Assembly: GCA_025504975.1 (NCBI GenBank)
Contig: JANUWI010000002.1
Coordinates: 1,922,001-1,986,000, forward strand
From: Plenodomus lindquistii
Taxonomy: Eukaryota; Ascomycota; Dothideomycetes; Pleosporales; Leptosphaeriaceae
Reading direction: 5' to 3'
DNA: 64,000 nt
The stretch's first letter is position 1; every line of letters starts with the position of its first letter. Below are positions 30,190-40,916 of this stretch, in pieces. A program made the position numbers and the translations under genes. A model generated the notes under the pieces. That model was not told the DNA's origin and made no database searches. It was given only the letters and a program-made list of their open reading frames with translations.

Positions 30190-33100
30190 TTACGCAGCAA
30201 CCTCGGCGACTGAAGCCACCCTGCCGCCACCGACAAGCTCGAGGATCTTGCCGGCGACAGCGGCGGGGTAGCCTCGCGAAAGACCTTCGTTGACAACGGT
30301 CATGGCCGCAGCGCGGTCATCGACAGCCATGTAGGCACGCGTCATAGCCTCATAGGTGCTAGGCTCGCGCTTGCTCTCTGGGACAGACTCGTAGATGGCT
30401 TTCGCCTTCTGGATGTCATGAGCAAGAGCCCAGCCGTGAATGAGCGAGTTTGCAATGTAAGGGGTCATCTCGACACCGCGAGCGCGCATGTCGCTGAGGA
30501 CAGACTCCGTGTCGGCGATCTGGTGGTTGGCGACCATGGCTTCGAAAAGTGCTTGATAGAGGCAGGCCTGAGGACGGATGCGGGTGTCAGCAAGTACAGT
30601 GTCGAAGAGGACACGAGCACCTTCCATATCGTGGAGAACGCAGCCCTTGGCATGGATGAGAGAGGAGTAGTGAACAGCTTCAGGTACAGCACCGGCGTTG
30701 CGGACCTGCTCCAAGACCTTCTCAGCTGCTTCCATATCGACAGGCTCGAGAGTAGCGTGAGTGTCGATGAGAAGCTTGTAGGTATGTGTGGTAGGTTCGA
30801 TACGCTTCGCACGCATGCGCTCGTAGTAGCTGAGGACCTTGCTGCGGTCGCGCTTGGTGGTAAGGAAGAACTGCATCATGCTGTGGTAGGGTGCTGGACG
30901 GGGCTTGTAGTTGGGCATGCTCTCCATTTCCTCGAATAGCTCTTCCGCGAACTTCTCATCACTCACACGGCAAAGGGCGTTGACAATGGTGCCGTAGGTG
31001 ACTGAAGTAGGGCGGATACCGAGGCTGCGCATCTCAGAGAAGTAGAACAAGCAGTCGTCAATGCGACGAGCCTTGCCCAACTTGCCAATGAGAGCGTTGT
31101 ACAAGAAAGACGATGGCTCGACACCCTCAGCTTTGGCACGGAGGAAGATCTTGACGGCTTCAGTAGCTTCGTCAAAAGTCTTTGTTGACTCTTTGAGGGT
31201 AGTGATGTAGAGACCGAAGGTGTTGGCAGTGGGAGCAGCGCCCATGTCGAGAAGATCCTGGTGGTACCGAGCAGCGAGATCGCGCTGCCCGCAAGTAAGG
31301 CAGGCAGCGACCATGGCATCGAGAATAGTGACCCATCCGTATCGGACGATGCGGTACTGCGGCAATAGAGGGACGTCCTGCTTGGCAAGATTCAAGATGT
31401 CGTGGACAAGAGTCAGGCGGTCCTCCTTTGCAGCGGCAGTGATGAGCTTCGCGTAAGTGAAGAATCGGGGGTGGCGACCTGCACGGCGCATGTTCCTGAA
31501 CTTCATCAAAGCCTCGTTGAGGTGCGATGAAGATCTTCCGTGAGTCTTCTCGAGTAGCTCCGTGATGGCGACGGAACCCTTGTTGTCAGTGGAAGCAGCG
31601 TAAGGGTCGTACTGGTCTTCGAAGGTGGGAACGGCGGGCTGGACTGGTGCTTGGACAGGGTAGGCGGCGAATGGTGCGGGTGAGTACATAGATTCAGGCG
31701 CAGGATGCTTGTAGCTATACCATCTGTGCTGGAGATCGCCCCTGTCAAGTTGGGACAGGACCTTCTCCACCAGGCCGGCGGTAGTCTTGTGGACAGGTGT
31801 GCCAGTTGCAGTGATGACCTCGAGCAAGTGGGCGAAACGTGCGGCGTGAGCAACATCAATCTCGGTTTCCTGAAGAATGATGCCAGACTGTACCTGCATC
31901 AGGAGCGTAATGTCCTCGAAGCTAAGCTGAGCGATAGCCTCTGGTCCCATGCCGGCAAGCAGATGGTGAGCGACTGGGGTGACAAGGCCGCCGTTCTCGA
32001 TCATGGTCCAGAACAGTTCCATGCTAGCCCGCGCTGGCAGAAAGATGCCGCGCTTCATCATGAAGTGACCCATGACCTCGATGGCCTCATCAATGTGCTC
32101 AACAATCTCCATCTTGGCTTGGTCAGAGCTAGACTGGGAATCGCGAATACGAGCAAACATCTGGCGACCCTGACGAAGCCCGCGCTCTGCATGGCCACTT
32201 CCAATCAGGGCAATGGTGTGCATGGAGGTAGGCTCGATGAAGTCAGGCTTGGTAGGCGAAAGCTCAAGCATCCTCCAAAAGACCTCTGCGGCCTCGATGT
32301 TTCCATTGCGGATGTGCATAGCTCCCATGGCCATCGCGGGGCGAGACAGGTCAACCTCTGCAGGTAGGTCCTCGAAAGCGTTTGTAGCAACTTCAATAGC
32401 ATCACGATCCGCAGCCTTGATGCAGATAGCAGCCATAGCGATCTGGCGTGCTTGTGGGCTGAGCTGCTCGGTGGCGTGTGCGTAAGCCTCCTGGAAAGAA
32501 CCGTTCTTCAACCATTCTGGCAAGAGACCTCGCAAGGTAACAATGTCGCGGACTGAAGTGACATCTTCAGGTGCGGGAAGGGCACTCTCGATCTTGGAGA
32601 GGAATCTCTGACCTCCAGCGAAACGTCCGCAAATGGCGTATGCGCGGACCAAGGCAGCGTACACGTCGTTGTCCTTTCGAGCAATGTCGACCAAACCGTG
32701 ATCGCTGGCAACTGCGATGGCCTTGTACTCGTCAAAGCACTCCACCGCACTGCTGAGATCACCAGACTTTCCAAAGGCCTGGATCATGGGAACGAATATA
32801 TCAGCAACAGGAGTGACCTTGCGGGCTTCCATGTGCGAATAAATTCGAACCATGTCTTCTACACGATCGCCTTGCGCACATGCTGTAACGAGCAAGCGAT
32901 AGGTCTTCTCAGAGAAGTTGCGGCCAGCTTCCACGTTAATAGCAGCGTCGAAGAGCTTGACGGCTACCGAAAGGGAGCCATCCTCGGCCAGGATTGCGTA
33001 ATCAGTCTCATTCGACTGAAGCATGAACCTGCCCTCCTCTTCCATTCCTCCGTACCTCAGACGCTTCTCTTCATAGTACTGCTTCATCGAGACAACTTCT

Positions 33101-34065
33101 AACGACCGCACGGAGAGGAGCTCGATGAGAGCAGTATATGTGGCGGTGTCGGGAATCACTCGTCGACGGAGCATGTCCGAGTAGACATCTAGGGCCTTGG
33201 GAACGACCTGGTGCTTTGCGCGTGGGAGATGGATCGCAGCTGATAGAAGAACATTGTACGCAGCAACTGATGGTTTGAGGCCAGCCCGGAGCATGGCCTC
33301 GAAGATGGCTGGTACTTCAGCATACTGGCGGTTTTCAGCTAGTCTCTGAAGCTGTACAGTGTATTCGTCGTGCGCCTCGATTGGCGAGGCGGCAAAGGTA
33401 GAATCAGTGCGGCTAAGGGTGGTGGAATTGACGAGAGTGTCGGCGACGGTGACAGGTGACTCGAGCTGGACTTCCTCGGCTGGTATACGCTCTTCTTGAG
33501 CCGTCTGAACGGCCTCTGTATCAACCTGCAGCTTTGCTCTTGCCACCTCTTGTGCGATTGCCTCGTCCACCTGAGCGAGCGCAATCTTCTCCGCCTCTTC
33601 ACTATTGATGGCGTTCCGGAAGTCATCGACCTGGCTTGTGCTGTACGCGCGATTGACTGTGGCACGCGCAGGAACTGGATCGGCCACCTCTTCAATCGCC
33701 ACGCTGTTTTCCTTGGCCTCAACCCCAGTCTTAGAGCTAGCCGGATCCCATTCGATCAGCTTGCGGAACTGGAACTGAGACCATTCCTTGTCCTCTGTCC
33801 GCTGTGTCTTCTGCCATGCTGTGTAGTACGCGGCTAGACCAGAATCCTGGTGATCGTGTGCGCTTGCGGCGAGAGCCTTGAGCGCACTTGTAGTCGATGT
33901 AGAGGCAAAGGCATGTTGGTTCTTGAGACCTTTACGGAAGCGGTCGTGTTGTAGGGTGGCGAGTGGGTTGTTCTGGCTTACACCAGCAACGACCGATTGA
34001 GCATAACCGTGAGTGAAGCTCTTGGCAAGACTCTGGCGCGCGAGATGAAAGCTCTTAAAGACCAT
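30190..34065 (-). CDS. Large mitochondrial pentatricopeptide-repeat protein (Cya5-like)
   Basis: An intronless frame of 1291 residues. The first 40 residues are rich in Arg, Ser, Ala and hydroxylated residues and lack acids, typical of a mitochondrial presequence. Pentatricopeptide repeats are recognisable across the protein: PSVAAYNVLLSAAI and PDTATYTALIELL near residues 265-315, then a dense set after about 900 (PSSFLYNALIGKLGKARRI, PTSVTYGTIVNALC, PTTHTYKLLIDTHA, PEAVHYSSLIHAKG, MTPYIANSLIHGWA). Fungal PPR proteins of this size bind organellar transcripts; Neurospora cya-5 is needed for expression of cytochrome oxidase subunit 1. The exact RNA target is not predictable here. It is divergent from ERG8. 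Confidence 0.92.
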   Translation of the reverse strand: MVFKSFHLARQSLAKSFTHGYAQSVVAGVSQNNPLATLQHDRFRKGLKNQHAFASTSTTSALKALAASAHDHQDSGLAAYYTAWQKTQRTEDKEWSQFQFRKLIEWDPASSKTGVEAKENSVAIEEVADPVPARATVNRAYSTSQVDDFRNAINSEEAEKIALAQVDEAIAQEVARAKLQVDTEAVQTAQEERIPAEEVQLESPVTVADTLVNSTTLSRTDSTFAASPIEAHDEYTVQLQRLAENRQYAEVPAIFEAMLRAGLKPSVAAYNVLLSAAIHLPRAKHQVVPKALDVYSDMLRRRVIPDTATYTALIELLSVRSLEVVSMKQYYEEKRLRYGGMEEEGRFMLQSNETDYAILAEDGSLSVAVKLFDAAINVEAGRNFSEKTYRLLVTACAQGDRVEDMVRIYSHMEARKVTPVADIFVPMIQAFGKSGDLSSAVECFDEYKAIAVASDHGLVDIARKDNDVYAALVRAYAICGRFAGGQRFLSKIESALPAPEDVTSVRDIVTLRGLLPEWLKNGSFQEAYAHATEQLSPQARQIAMAAICIKAADRDAIEVATNAFEDLPAEVDLSRPAMAMGAMHIRNGNIEAAEVFWRMLELSPTKPDFIEPTSMHTIALIGSGHAERGLRQGRQMFARIRDSQSSSDQAKMEIVEHIDEAIEVMGHFMMKRGIFLPARASMELFWTMIENGGLVTPVAHHLLAGMGPEAIAQLSFEDITLLMQVQSGIILQETEIDVAHAARFAHLLEVITATGTPVHKTTAGLVEKVLSQLDRGDLQHRWYSYKHPAPESMYSPAPFAAYPVQAPVQPAVPTFEDQYDPYAASTDNKGSVAITELLEKTHGRSSSHLNEALMKFRNMRRAGRHPRFFTYAKLITAAAKEDRLTLVHDILNLAKQDVPLLPQYRIVRYGWVTILDAMVAACLTCGQRDLAARYHQDLLDMGAAPTANTFGLYITTLKESTKTFDEATEAVKIFLRAKAEGVEPSSFLYNALIGKLGKARRIDDCLFYFSEMRSLGIRPTSVTYGTIVNALCRVSDEKFAEELFEEMESMPNYKPRPAPYHSMMQFFLTTKRDRSKVLSYYERMRAKRIEPTTHTYKLLIDTHATLEPVDMEAAEKVLEQVRNAGAVPEAVHYSSLIHAKGCVLHDMEGARVLFDTVLADTRIRPQACLYQALFEAMVANHQIADTESVLSDMRARGVEMTPYIANSLIHGWALAHDIQKAKAIYESVPESKREPSTYEAMTRAYMAVDDRAAAMTVVNEGLSRGYPAAVAGKILELVGGGRVASVAEVAA

Positions 34066-35362
34066 TTAGGAAATGGGACAGCCCTCCAATTGAGAAGGGT
34101 GAGACTGTGGGTGGTTAGTCTGACGTGGTCATGTGTATGCTGCGACTAGACGATGATTGCCACGGCGCGTTCAGCTGTGTTGGAGGAATCGCGCCTGTCG
34201 AAGACGAATTTTGATTTTGATATTCAGGCAACAGCTTTGGGGACTCGCGTGCGCGAAGGCGGTGGTGCAGTCGATGTCCGAACGCGATGCAAGACATACG
34301 TACTGGAATTCTCGATATCACACGGCGGTGATGCAGGTTCATTTGACGACGGCCGCCAAACAAACGCGCTCCAAGGAGTGGTATCTAAGGAGGACCGAGG
34401 TGGTGGGAAATTAGACGAAGCCCGGAAACGACTCCGAACTACCCGTAAACAAGACGAGGATGAAAGCCCTGGAATGCTGGACCCGAAAGGCGACTTGAGA
34501 ATGGAAGAAAAAGGCTCGCAGAGGCCTGAGGAGGAGAGGTATTATCGATGCCACACAGGCAAATTGGACTAGCGGAAGATCAAAGGGAAGATTCGAGCGC
34601 ACGTCTCGTAGTCGTCATGAAGTTGCGGGCCAGCTGCTGCACGCCAACCGTGCCGAAAAATCCTCGCGCGATCCGCCTGGGGTTAGCGCCCTCGTTGTCC
34701 TCCGCTCTGACACGCGCCCCCATTGGGCCGGAGACTGGCTCGCCCTCCCCGGAAGACACGTCTGTGGCTCAGCCCTTGCAGGCTTGTCCGCTTGTGGCCC
34801 ACGTCGGCGCCGGCCAGATTGCTGCCGCCGAGTCCGTCGCGCGCCGTTCTCGACGCCCATGGTGACTCAGTCAGCAGCACGAGAAAAAGACGGGCTGCAC
34901 CCCGCGTCCAGCTTGCCCTGATGAAGAACATGCGCAGCACATGATGGCTTGAAGCCGCAGATCCGGTGCCAAAAGCTGGTGCCTGATGGCGAGCGGTTTG
35001 GCTGGCCGGCTTGAGCCGTGGCACACACTGGCCCAGGTGCGAGTTGCGACGTTGAAACCGTTCCTGTTCCACGTGATGTAGATTACCACCTGCACTTCAC
35101 ACACCCCAGAGGCCAGAGCCATGGGCAAAAACTCTATTGTAGAAAATCATAGGCTTTTTGATGTAACACTGTGTAGTACATTGATCAATGTCAACATGTG
35201 CAAATCTCGAACCGAGTCTAAACCTCTTCATGCGTCCACCTCGCCAGAACCTGCCATCACCCACCGATCACTGCCATCACCACTAGTCCCCCTCCATCGC
35301 CTTTGCCCAACCCTCCCCCAACTCGGCCAAGCAGCACACCCATCTTACCAATCACACCCACC
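34066..35362. other. Divergent upstream region of PPR and ERG8 genes
   Basis: About 1.3 kb between two divergent start codons. Frames on the plus strand at 34.15-34.9 kb have no recognisable domain and fall in GC-rich sequence. Close to ERG8 the bases ATCACCCACC (35256-35265) resemble a sterol regulatory element, but only loosely. Confidence 0.45.
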
Positions 35363-37121
35363 ATGTCGTCCTCGTCGGCACCGCTGACTCCCACCGCCGT
35401 CTCCTGCCCAGCCAAAGTGCTAGTAGCAGGTGGCTACCTTGTCCTTGACCGCGCCTACACAGGCCTTGTATTTGGTCTTGACGCACGGATACACACTGTT
35501 GTAGAGCCCATCAAGACAAAATCTGGAGTCTCAATTAGTCAGATTGTGGTGACTAGTCCGCAGTTCCAGGGCGCGATTTGGGAGTATGGGTACAGGAGTC
35601 AGGCTGAGGATGGGGGGATGATGGTCACGCAGTTGAGTGTGTAAGTGCTTCTTCCAATCATGTTGCTGTCCTTTTGCGACTACATTCTTGTCTTGTCTAT
35701 CGTTCGTCTTCTTCCAGATCAAGTTATCCCATGGGTATGCTTTTGAATTTCTGCAATTTTTTATTTTGCATGTCTTTCCTACTAGCACGATCCCGTGGCA
35801 GCATGTATCATGCCATCAAGTTGAGATGCATGCTTTCTTCGTGTATCCCCTTCCTCAAGGTCCCTTCTCGAATGCTCATGTACGGCATGAATTGCTCATT
35901 ACTAGTCCTTCGGTCTACAACACTACTTCCGTAACATCTTAGAAGTATACATCCCCCCTCACCCAGATTCTAACCACCCCCCCTTCCAGCGGCCACGAAC
36001 AATCAATCTCCGCTTCCAAGAACCCCTTCATCGAAACCGCCCTCACATACGCCCTAACCTACATCTTCACCCTCCTTCCCAACAACCTCATCACCCCTTC
36101 ATCCATCCGCATCCTCGCTGACCAAGCCTACTACTCCAACCCCGGCCAACCCCGCTCCAGCACCACCAGCACAAGCCGCTTCTCCGACTTTGCCGTGCCC
36201 CTGCGCTCCGCCCACAAAACCGGTCTCGGATCCTCCGCCGCACTGGTAACGTCCTTCACCGCCGCAGTCCTCAGCTTCTACCTCCCAAAATCACTCTTCG
36301 ATCTCAGCACCCCGGCATCCCAAACCATCCTGCACAACCTCTCGCAAGCTAGTCACTCCCATGCCCAGGGCAAAGTAGGCTCGGGCTTTGACATTGCGAG
36401 CGCAGTCTACGGATCCTGCCTCTATAAGCGATTCTCTCCTTCTCTGCTGAGCACGCTGCCTGCACCTGGTACCACTGGCTTTGCAGTAAAACTTAGAGCA
36501 TTGGTAGAAGGAGGGGGGAAAGTCTGGGATACAGAGATACAACAACAGGCGATTAAGATGCCCAAGGGCCTGAGGCTGGTCATGTGCGATGTAGACTGTG
36601 GGAGCGAGACGCCAGGCATGGTGAAGAAGGTTCTTGCGTGGCGGTCCTCGGACCCGCAGACTGCGGAGAGGATTTGGGCGGATTTGCAAAAGGGGAATGA
36701 GGAGTTGGCGAAGGAACTTACGCGGCTTGCTGAGAGTGGTACTGGGGAAGGGGAGAGATACAGTCAGCTTCGCGAGATTATCGCAAGTAATCGCGCGCTG
36801 ATTAGGGAGATGGGGGATAAGTCGGGTGTACCGATTGAACCAAAACAGCAGACAAAGTTGCTGGATTATTGCTCGGCGCTTGAAGGTGTAGTTGGAGGCG
36901 TGGTGCCTGGTGCGGGTGGGTTTGATGCTGTTGTGCTGCTAGTGGAAGACAAGGAGGATGTTATTTCGAAGCTCAAGACGGCGCTGGAACAGTACAAGGA
37001 TGATGATGTTGCCGAGGGTATGAAGATTGGCAAGGTTGGTATTATTGGCGTCAGGGAGGAAATGGTGGGTGTTAGACGGGAAGAGCTGAGTCTGTACTCT
37101 GAGTGGGAGCCTTCATCATAA
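35363..37121 (+). CDS. ERG8: Phosphomevalonate kinase
   Basis: Two exons, 35363-35640 and 35990-37121, encode 469 residues. The intron is 349 bases, long for this window (GTAAGT donor, CCTTCCAG acceptor). GHMP-kinase features are present: the N-terminal SCPAKVLVAGGYLVLD segment, the ATP-binding loop KTGLGSSAALVTSF, GKVGSGFDIASAVYGS, and a C-terminal PGAGGFDAVVLL motif. The enzyme phosphorylates 5-phosphomevalonate to the diphosphate with ATP in the mevalonate pathway to ergosterol and other isoprenoids, in the cytosol. The length matches fungal Erg8. The start codon sits in a pyrimidine-rich, A-poor leader. Confidence 0.97.
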
Positions 37122-37683
37122 TGGACAGAGTACGAGTGTGAGGGTATATACAGTGGATGCGGCCTCATTTCTTGTAGAGAACATTCAACCAAAATCGTGG
37201 AGGGGTAGTGTATAGGGTTCCATAGATCGAATTTGGTTCAACAGCCACGTCGATAGCGTTATCAAGAATCGTTAGACTCCTGGCACAGCTTAGGATATTT
37301 CCTGCGGAGCTTTCCCAGAAGGCATCTCTCCAGGAGCGACAAGAACTTGCTCCAAGGATAAGTGCTCAATGTACGATCGTTTCCAACGTACTTCACATGC
37401 AGTCCAAATCCAACCAGCTCAATCGTATCACATGGTATCATAACTTTGGTTCCTTGGTCTGAACTTTTTGATTCATATAGATCTTGACTTGGACGCCAAC
37501 CCATTTCCGTTAGAAGATCGCCCCGTCCGTTCCTGACCTGCCACAACACCGCTCCCCTCTCTCCGCCCATTGGAGTTTGGTACTAAGGGTACATTGGTGA
37601 GTCGCTAGCTGGAAAAGCCCCGGCAATGCAATGCTTCGTGAGAGACAAAGGAAGAAAAGAGAACACCCTCCGCTAAAGCACGC
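37122..37683. other. Intergenic, ERG8 and RPL35 3' ends
   Basis: About 560 bases between converging genes. It contains only a short minus-strand frame listed separately at low confidence. Confidence 0.45.
37262..37570 (-). CDS. Doubtful small open frame
   Basis: A 102-residue frame starting MGGERGAVLWQVRN, with no recognisable family, signal peptide or splice partner. It lies between the 3' ends of ERG8 and RPL35, where a separate gene would be cramped. It could be a short hypothetical gene, a fragment, or chance. Confidence 0.18.
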   Translation of the reverse strand: MGGERGAVLWQVRNGRGDLLTEMGWRPSQDLYESKSSDQGTKVMIPCDTIELVGFGLHVKYVGNDRTLSTYPWSKFLSLLERCLLGKLRRKYPKLCQESNDS

Positions 37684-38406
37684 TTATGCCTTGACGGCGT
37701 ACTTTCGCTGGGGGAAGTGTGTCTGCTTCTTCTTCTGCTTCTCGGTGACGAGCGACGCCTCGTGCTTGGTGAGTCTTCGGCGGATGGCGCGGGTCTGCTT
37801 GGATCGGAGGTCGAGGGGAGTGTACCTGTTGGTTATTAGATGCCGATTCGCAAAGTTTTCTCATCTGGCGTAAACGCACTTCTTGCCCTTGTAGAAGAGG
37901 CGGAGCTGAGCCCTCTGGTTGGCGTTGATGACGGTGAGGACCTTGGCGATTCCCTTGCGGACATCATGGATGCGGGTAAGCTTGGTGTTGGAGCCTCCAG
38001 CGACCTTGGCGGTCCTGAGCGAAATCAACTCCCTTTGCATCCGTCAGTATTTCCAATCCTCCTGCACGTGTCGGTATGGTTGGGCGACATACGACTTGAG
38101 GTCGGTGAGTTGAGACGCGAGGTCATCCTTGGACTTGTTCCACAGCTGGGCGGTCTTCTGCAGCGGTTGTGAGTGTGTGTTCGACGGGAGCGTGTTGCGA
38201 GTGCGAAAGGGTACGTACGACTTTTCCGGTAGACTGCAATCAACCTGTTAGCATAGATTTCCTTGATAATGTAAAAACTTTCGATATTGTCGCAGCACGA
38301 CTAGCGGGGAGGTGCGATTGCTTCATCCTCCCGCCATATTCTTGTCCCAGTGTGCGCGACCCAGTGCGTCTCCGCAAAACAAGAATCGAGAGCGTAGACG
38401 TACCAT
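37684..38406 (-). CDS. RPL35: 60S ribosomal protein L35 (uL29)
   Basis: Five exons on the complement, 38406-38404 (ATG alone), 38233-38219 (15 bases), 38157-38093, 38032-37880 and 37825-37684, encode 125 residues. The start reads M-STGKV-KTAQLWNKSKDDL. Then come the uL29 signatures: LISLRTAKVAGG, LTRIHDVRKGIAKVLTVIN, QRAQLRLFYKGKKY and the basic LDLRSKQTRAIRRRL tail. The protein sits at the polypeptide exit tunnel of the large subunit and contacts signal-recognition particle and nascent-chain factors. The many short exons near the 5' end are typical of fungal ribosomal-protein genes. It is divergent from GOS1 with 261 bases between the start codons. Confidence 0.97.
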
Positions 38407-38667
38407 TTTGACTGTATGTTAGTATTGCCGGGTGGTGTAGATGGGGTCTCGCGTGCGTCTGCGATTTGGTCGTCGAGGTGGAAATTCACTAGAGCAGTGT
38501 GGTGCCTGCCGGTGCTCGCTTCCGTTCACGCCGACAACGGCTAACGCGGACGGTGTTAGTGGCTTGGCAATATTGCGTCGCCGTGTGCCAGGGTTGCAGG
38601 CGCACCGTGCCAGAACACCAAGAAGCATGGTGCTTGCCTTTGACATCAATTGACAAAACTCTTGAAC
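38407..38667. promoter_or_regulatory. Shared upstream region of RPL35 and GOS1
   Basis: A 261-base interval between two divergent start codons, so a compact bidirectional promoter is implied. No clear TATA box is seen. Expression levels of the two genes are expected to differ greatly, which makes the arrangement noteworthy. Confidence 0.5.
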
Positions 38668-39405
38668 ATGTCCTCGACGGGTGGCGGATGGGCGCAACTG
38701 CGCCAACAAGCGCGCACGCTCGAACAACAAGTATGCTCCTCCGACATGTGACAGAGATCTAGATCACTGGCTAACGAGGGATGCCAGACAGAAACGCTCT
38801 TCCACACATACTCACAGTTCAGCTCTACACCGAACATTCCCGCCAAGCCCTCAGAAGAAGAGCTGAGGGTAGAGAATCGCCTACATGATATACTGGAACA
38901 AAGAGACGGTCTCGTTGGCCAACTGTCAAGACTCCTCGACTCCGAATCAGCGCACTCTTCCTCCGCAGTCAAGCAGAACAACCTTGCTCGACATCGCGAG
39001 ATCCTCTCCGACCATCGGCGCGAACTCGCCCGTCTCAAGTCTACGATAATCGAAGCACGAAACAGGGCAAATCTGCTATCAAATGTACGGTCCGACATCA
39101 ACGCCTACCGATCATCACAGCCTGGCCAAGCCGAGGCAGACTACATGCTGGACGAACGGTCACGAATCGACAACTCGCACAATGTAGCCGACTCTGTCCT
39201 GAGCCAAGCGTATGCGGTCCAAGAGAACTTTGGAATACAAAGGGAGACCATGGCAAATATTAACCGAAGAATCGTGGGCGCTGCAAGTCAAGTACCCGGC
39301 ATAAATAGTCTGATTGGCAGGATTGGAACCAAGAAGAGGCGGGATGGCATAATCCTAGGAAGCTTTATTGCATTCTGCTTTCTGATGTTGTTATGGTTCA
39401 AATGA
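38668..39405 (+). CDS. GOS1: Golgi SNARE GOS1 (GS28 family)
   Basis: Two exons, 38668-38730 and 38788-39405, encode 226 residues; the intron has a GTATGC donor and CCAG acceptor. The N-terminus MSSTGGGWAQLRQQART and the following helices match the GOS1/GS28 regulatory domain. The SNARE helix lies at about residues 130-200. A C-terminal membrane anchor (IILGSFIAFCFLMLLWFK) ends the protein, making it tail-anchored. Gos1 is a v/Qb-SNARE that pairs with Sed5, Ykt6 and Sft1 for intra-Golgi and endosome-to-Golgi fusion. Length is as in yeast (223). Confidence 0.95.
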
Positions 39406-39590
39406 AGCGGCTGGGACAGCATGTGTATGATTTGGCGTTTGAGCGAACTTTATATCCTCATGATTTTCATTGGGTATCGTTTGGAGAAGGCGTTTTGGAC
39501 CTGCTGGTGTATATCTATGTTTTACAGCTCCTATTTACGGAGTCTTCATCAATCGTCATGGATCTCTTCGCGCTTAATCCCTCCCACGTC

Positions 39591-40562
39591 TCACGACGCT
39601 TCAGCGACTAGCCTTCTCAGACCTTTGTTCAGGTCTTCCATCTCTGTGCCCTCAGCATATCCACTCGCCGCCCACCTAATCTTACAGTCCTGGTCGACCA
39701 GATAGATGTATCCCACGCGCCCATTCAGCAGACCGATCGTCTCCCGAATCTTCTCGCTCACTCCCTTTCTCACAATGAAGTACTTGTTCCAGTCCTCTTT
39801 TGCCCGCGCAGACTTCAACTTGAACTGGAAGAAGGATATGATCCACGCCTTCATGCTGTTTTCCTCGATGTTGATATCGACCATCTGCGCCACCCTTGGA
39901 TGCTGTGCAATGATTTCATGAACTTGAGCGTTGACCGTCTTCCCGGTGAACGACTGCGCCTGGGTCTCGCCCCACTGCGAACTATACACATTCACAATGC
40001 TGACCTTGCCTTTCAACACAGTCGTCGTATCCACATCTTTCTCCGCAAGCGTATTTCCATGGAAATTTGGAAAGTACAACGCCTTGTCCTTTTTGTAGAT
40101 TTGTGGATTTGCGAGGAAGGTTTTTCCGGACCTGTACTTTCGAATATTTTTGAAGTCGCGAAAATAGTTCGTACTCCACTTTTCGACCAGAACTTCCCGC
40201 TTTGCCAGGTTTCGTTGCGACATGGTCATGCCTGAGTAGTCCTTTTTGGCCTTGGGATTGCTGGCGTTCTCGCCAGGTCTGGGCGGTGTCTGGAAGCCAA
40301 TGGGGCGCCCGAGGGGCTTTGGAACGAAGACGTCCTCATCTTTAGGATCGGGTGTGGCGGCGGAGTCGGTGGGCTTGGGTTCTGGTTGTGGACGGTGGAG
40401 GGCGGTTGCAGATGTGAAAGTTCGAGTGATTCGCGGTGAGAGTAAACAGTAAGCGATCCGCGTCTCGCATCGTAAATATATGGCAGATGCGGTGCGCACT
40501 GCACGTTGGAGAGGGACGGCTATCCTTGGCTGAAGCATTATTGCGCGTGCTGTGAATTGCAC
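39591..40562 (-). CDS. ATP10: Mitochondrial ATP synthase assembly factor ATP10
   Basis: A 323-residue frame. The first 55 residues are Arg-rich and lack acids, as in a mitochondrial presequence; a second Met at residue 9 is an alternative start. A Pro-rich linker follows. The ATP10 domain spans about residues 100-320: SQRNLAKREVLVEKWSTNYFRDF, ALYFPNFHGNTL, VSIVNVYSSQWGE, WNKYFIVRKG and the C-terminal GYIYLVDQDCKIRWAASG. Atp10 is an inner-membrane chaperone that contacts subunit 6 during F0 assembly. It converges with GOS1, with stop codons less than 200 bases apart. Confidence 0.95.
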   Translation of the reverse strand: MQFTARAIMLQPRIAVPLQRAVRTASAIYLRCETRIAYCLLSPRITRTFTSATALHRPQPEPKPTDSAATPDPKDEDVFVPKPLGRPIGFQTPPRPGENASNPKAKKDYSGMTMSQRNLAKREVLVEKWSTNYFRDFKNIRKYRSGKTFLANPQIYKKDKALYFPNFHGNTLAEKDVDTTTVLKGKVSIVNVYSSQWGETQAQSFTGKTVNAQVHEIIAQHPRVAQMVDINIEENSMKAWIISFFQFKLKSARAKEDWNKYFIVRKGVSEKIRETIGLLNGRVGYIYLVDQDCKIRWAASGYAEGTEMEDLNKGLRRLVAEAS

Positions 40563-40916
40563 AGGGCTTGCGTTGCTGATCGATGGAGGTATTTCCCGCT
40601 AGTCCTCAAAGAGCCTAAATGCGTTCTCGTCCACGTGCTCGCGCGTCAATAATGCGTGACATTCCCCTCGCGGTTGCCTCGACTAAGTGTAACACCTCTT
40701 TCACTTGCCAACTAGCCAATTGGTAAATTTGCCCGTGCTTTCCGACTGTCCAACATGCCTGATCCTTCACCTCTCCATTCGCCACTGTTCAAATACCCCC
40801 CATTTTCCACTCAACTTCGACCACCTCCCACAATTCAACATCAACCAGACACAGATCCTGAAGGATCCTACGTGGAATTTTGTGCGCATTCGCCCATTCA
40901 CAAGGCCTGAGTCGTC
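40563..40916. promoter_or_regulatory. Shared upstream region of ATP10 and the X-family polymerase
   Basis: About 350 bases between two divergent start codons. A CCAAT pentamer lies near 40713. No other feature is evident. Confidence 0.45.

Noticed and set aside
35637..35942. 101-residue plus-strand frame within ERG8
   Set aside because: Lies inside the ERG8 intron and has no family content; ERG8 continues in frame only when this segment is removed.
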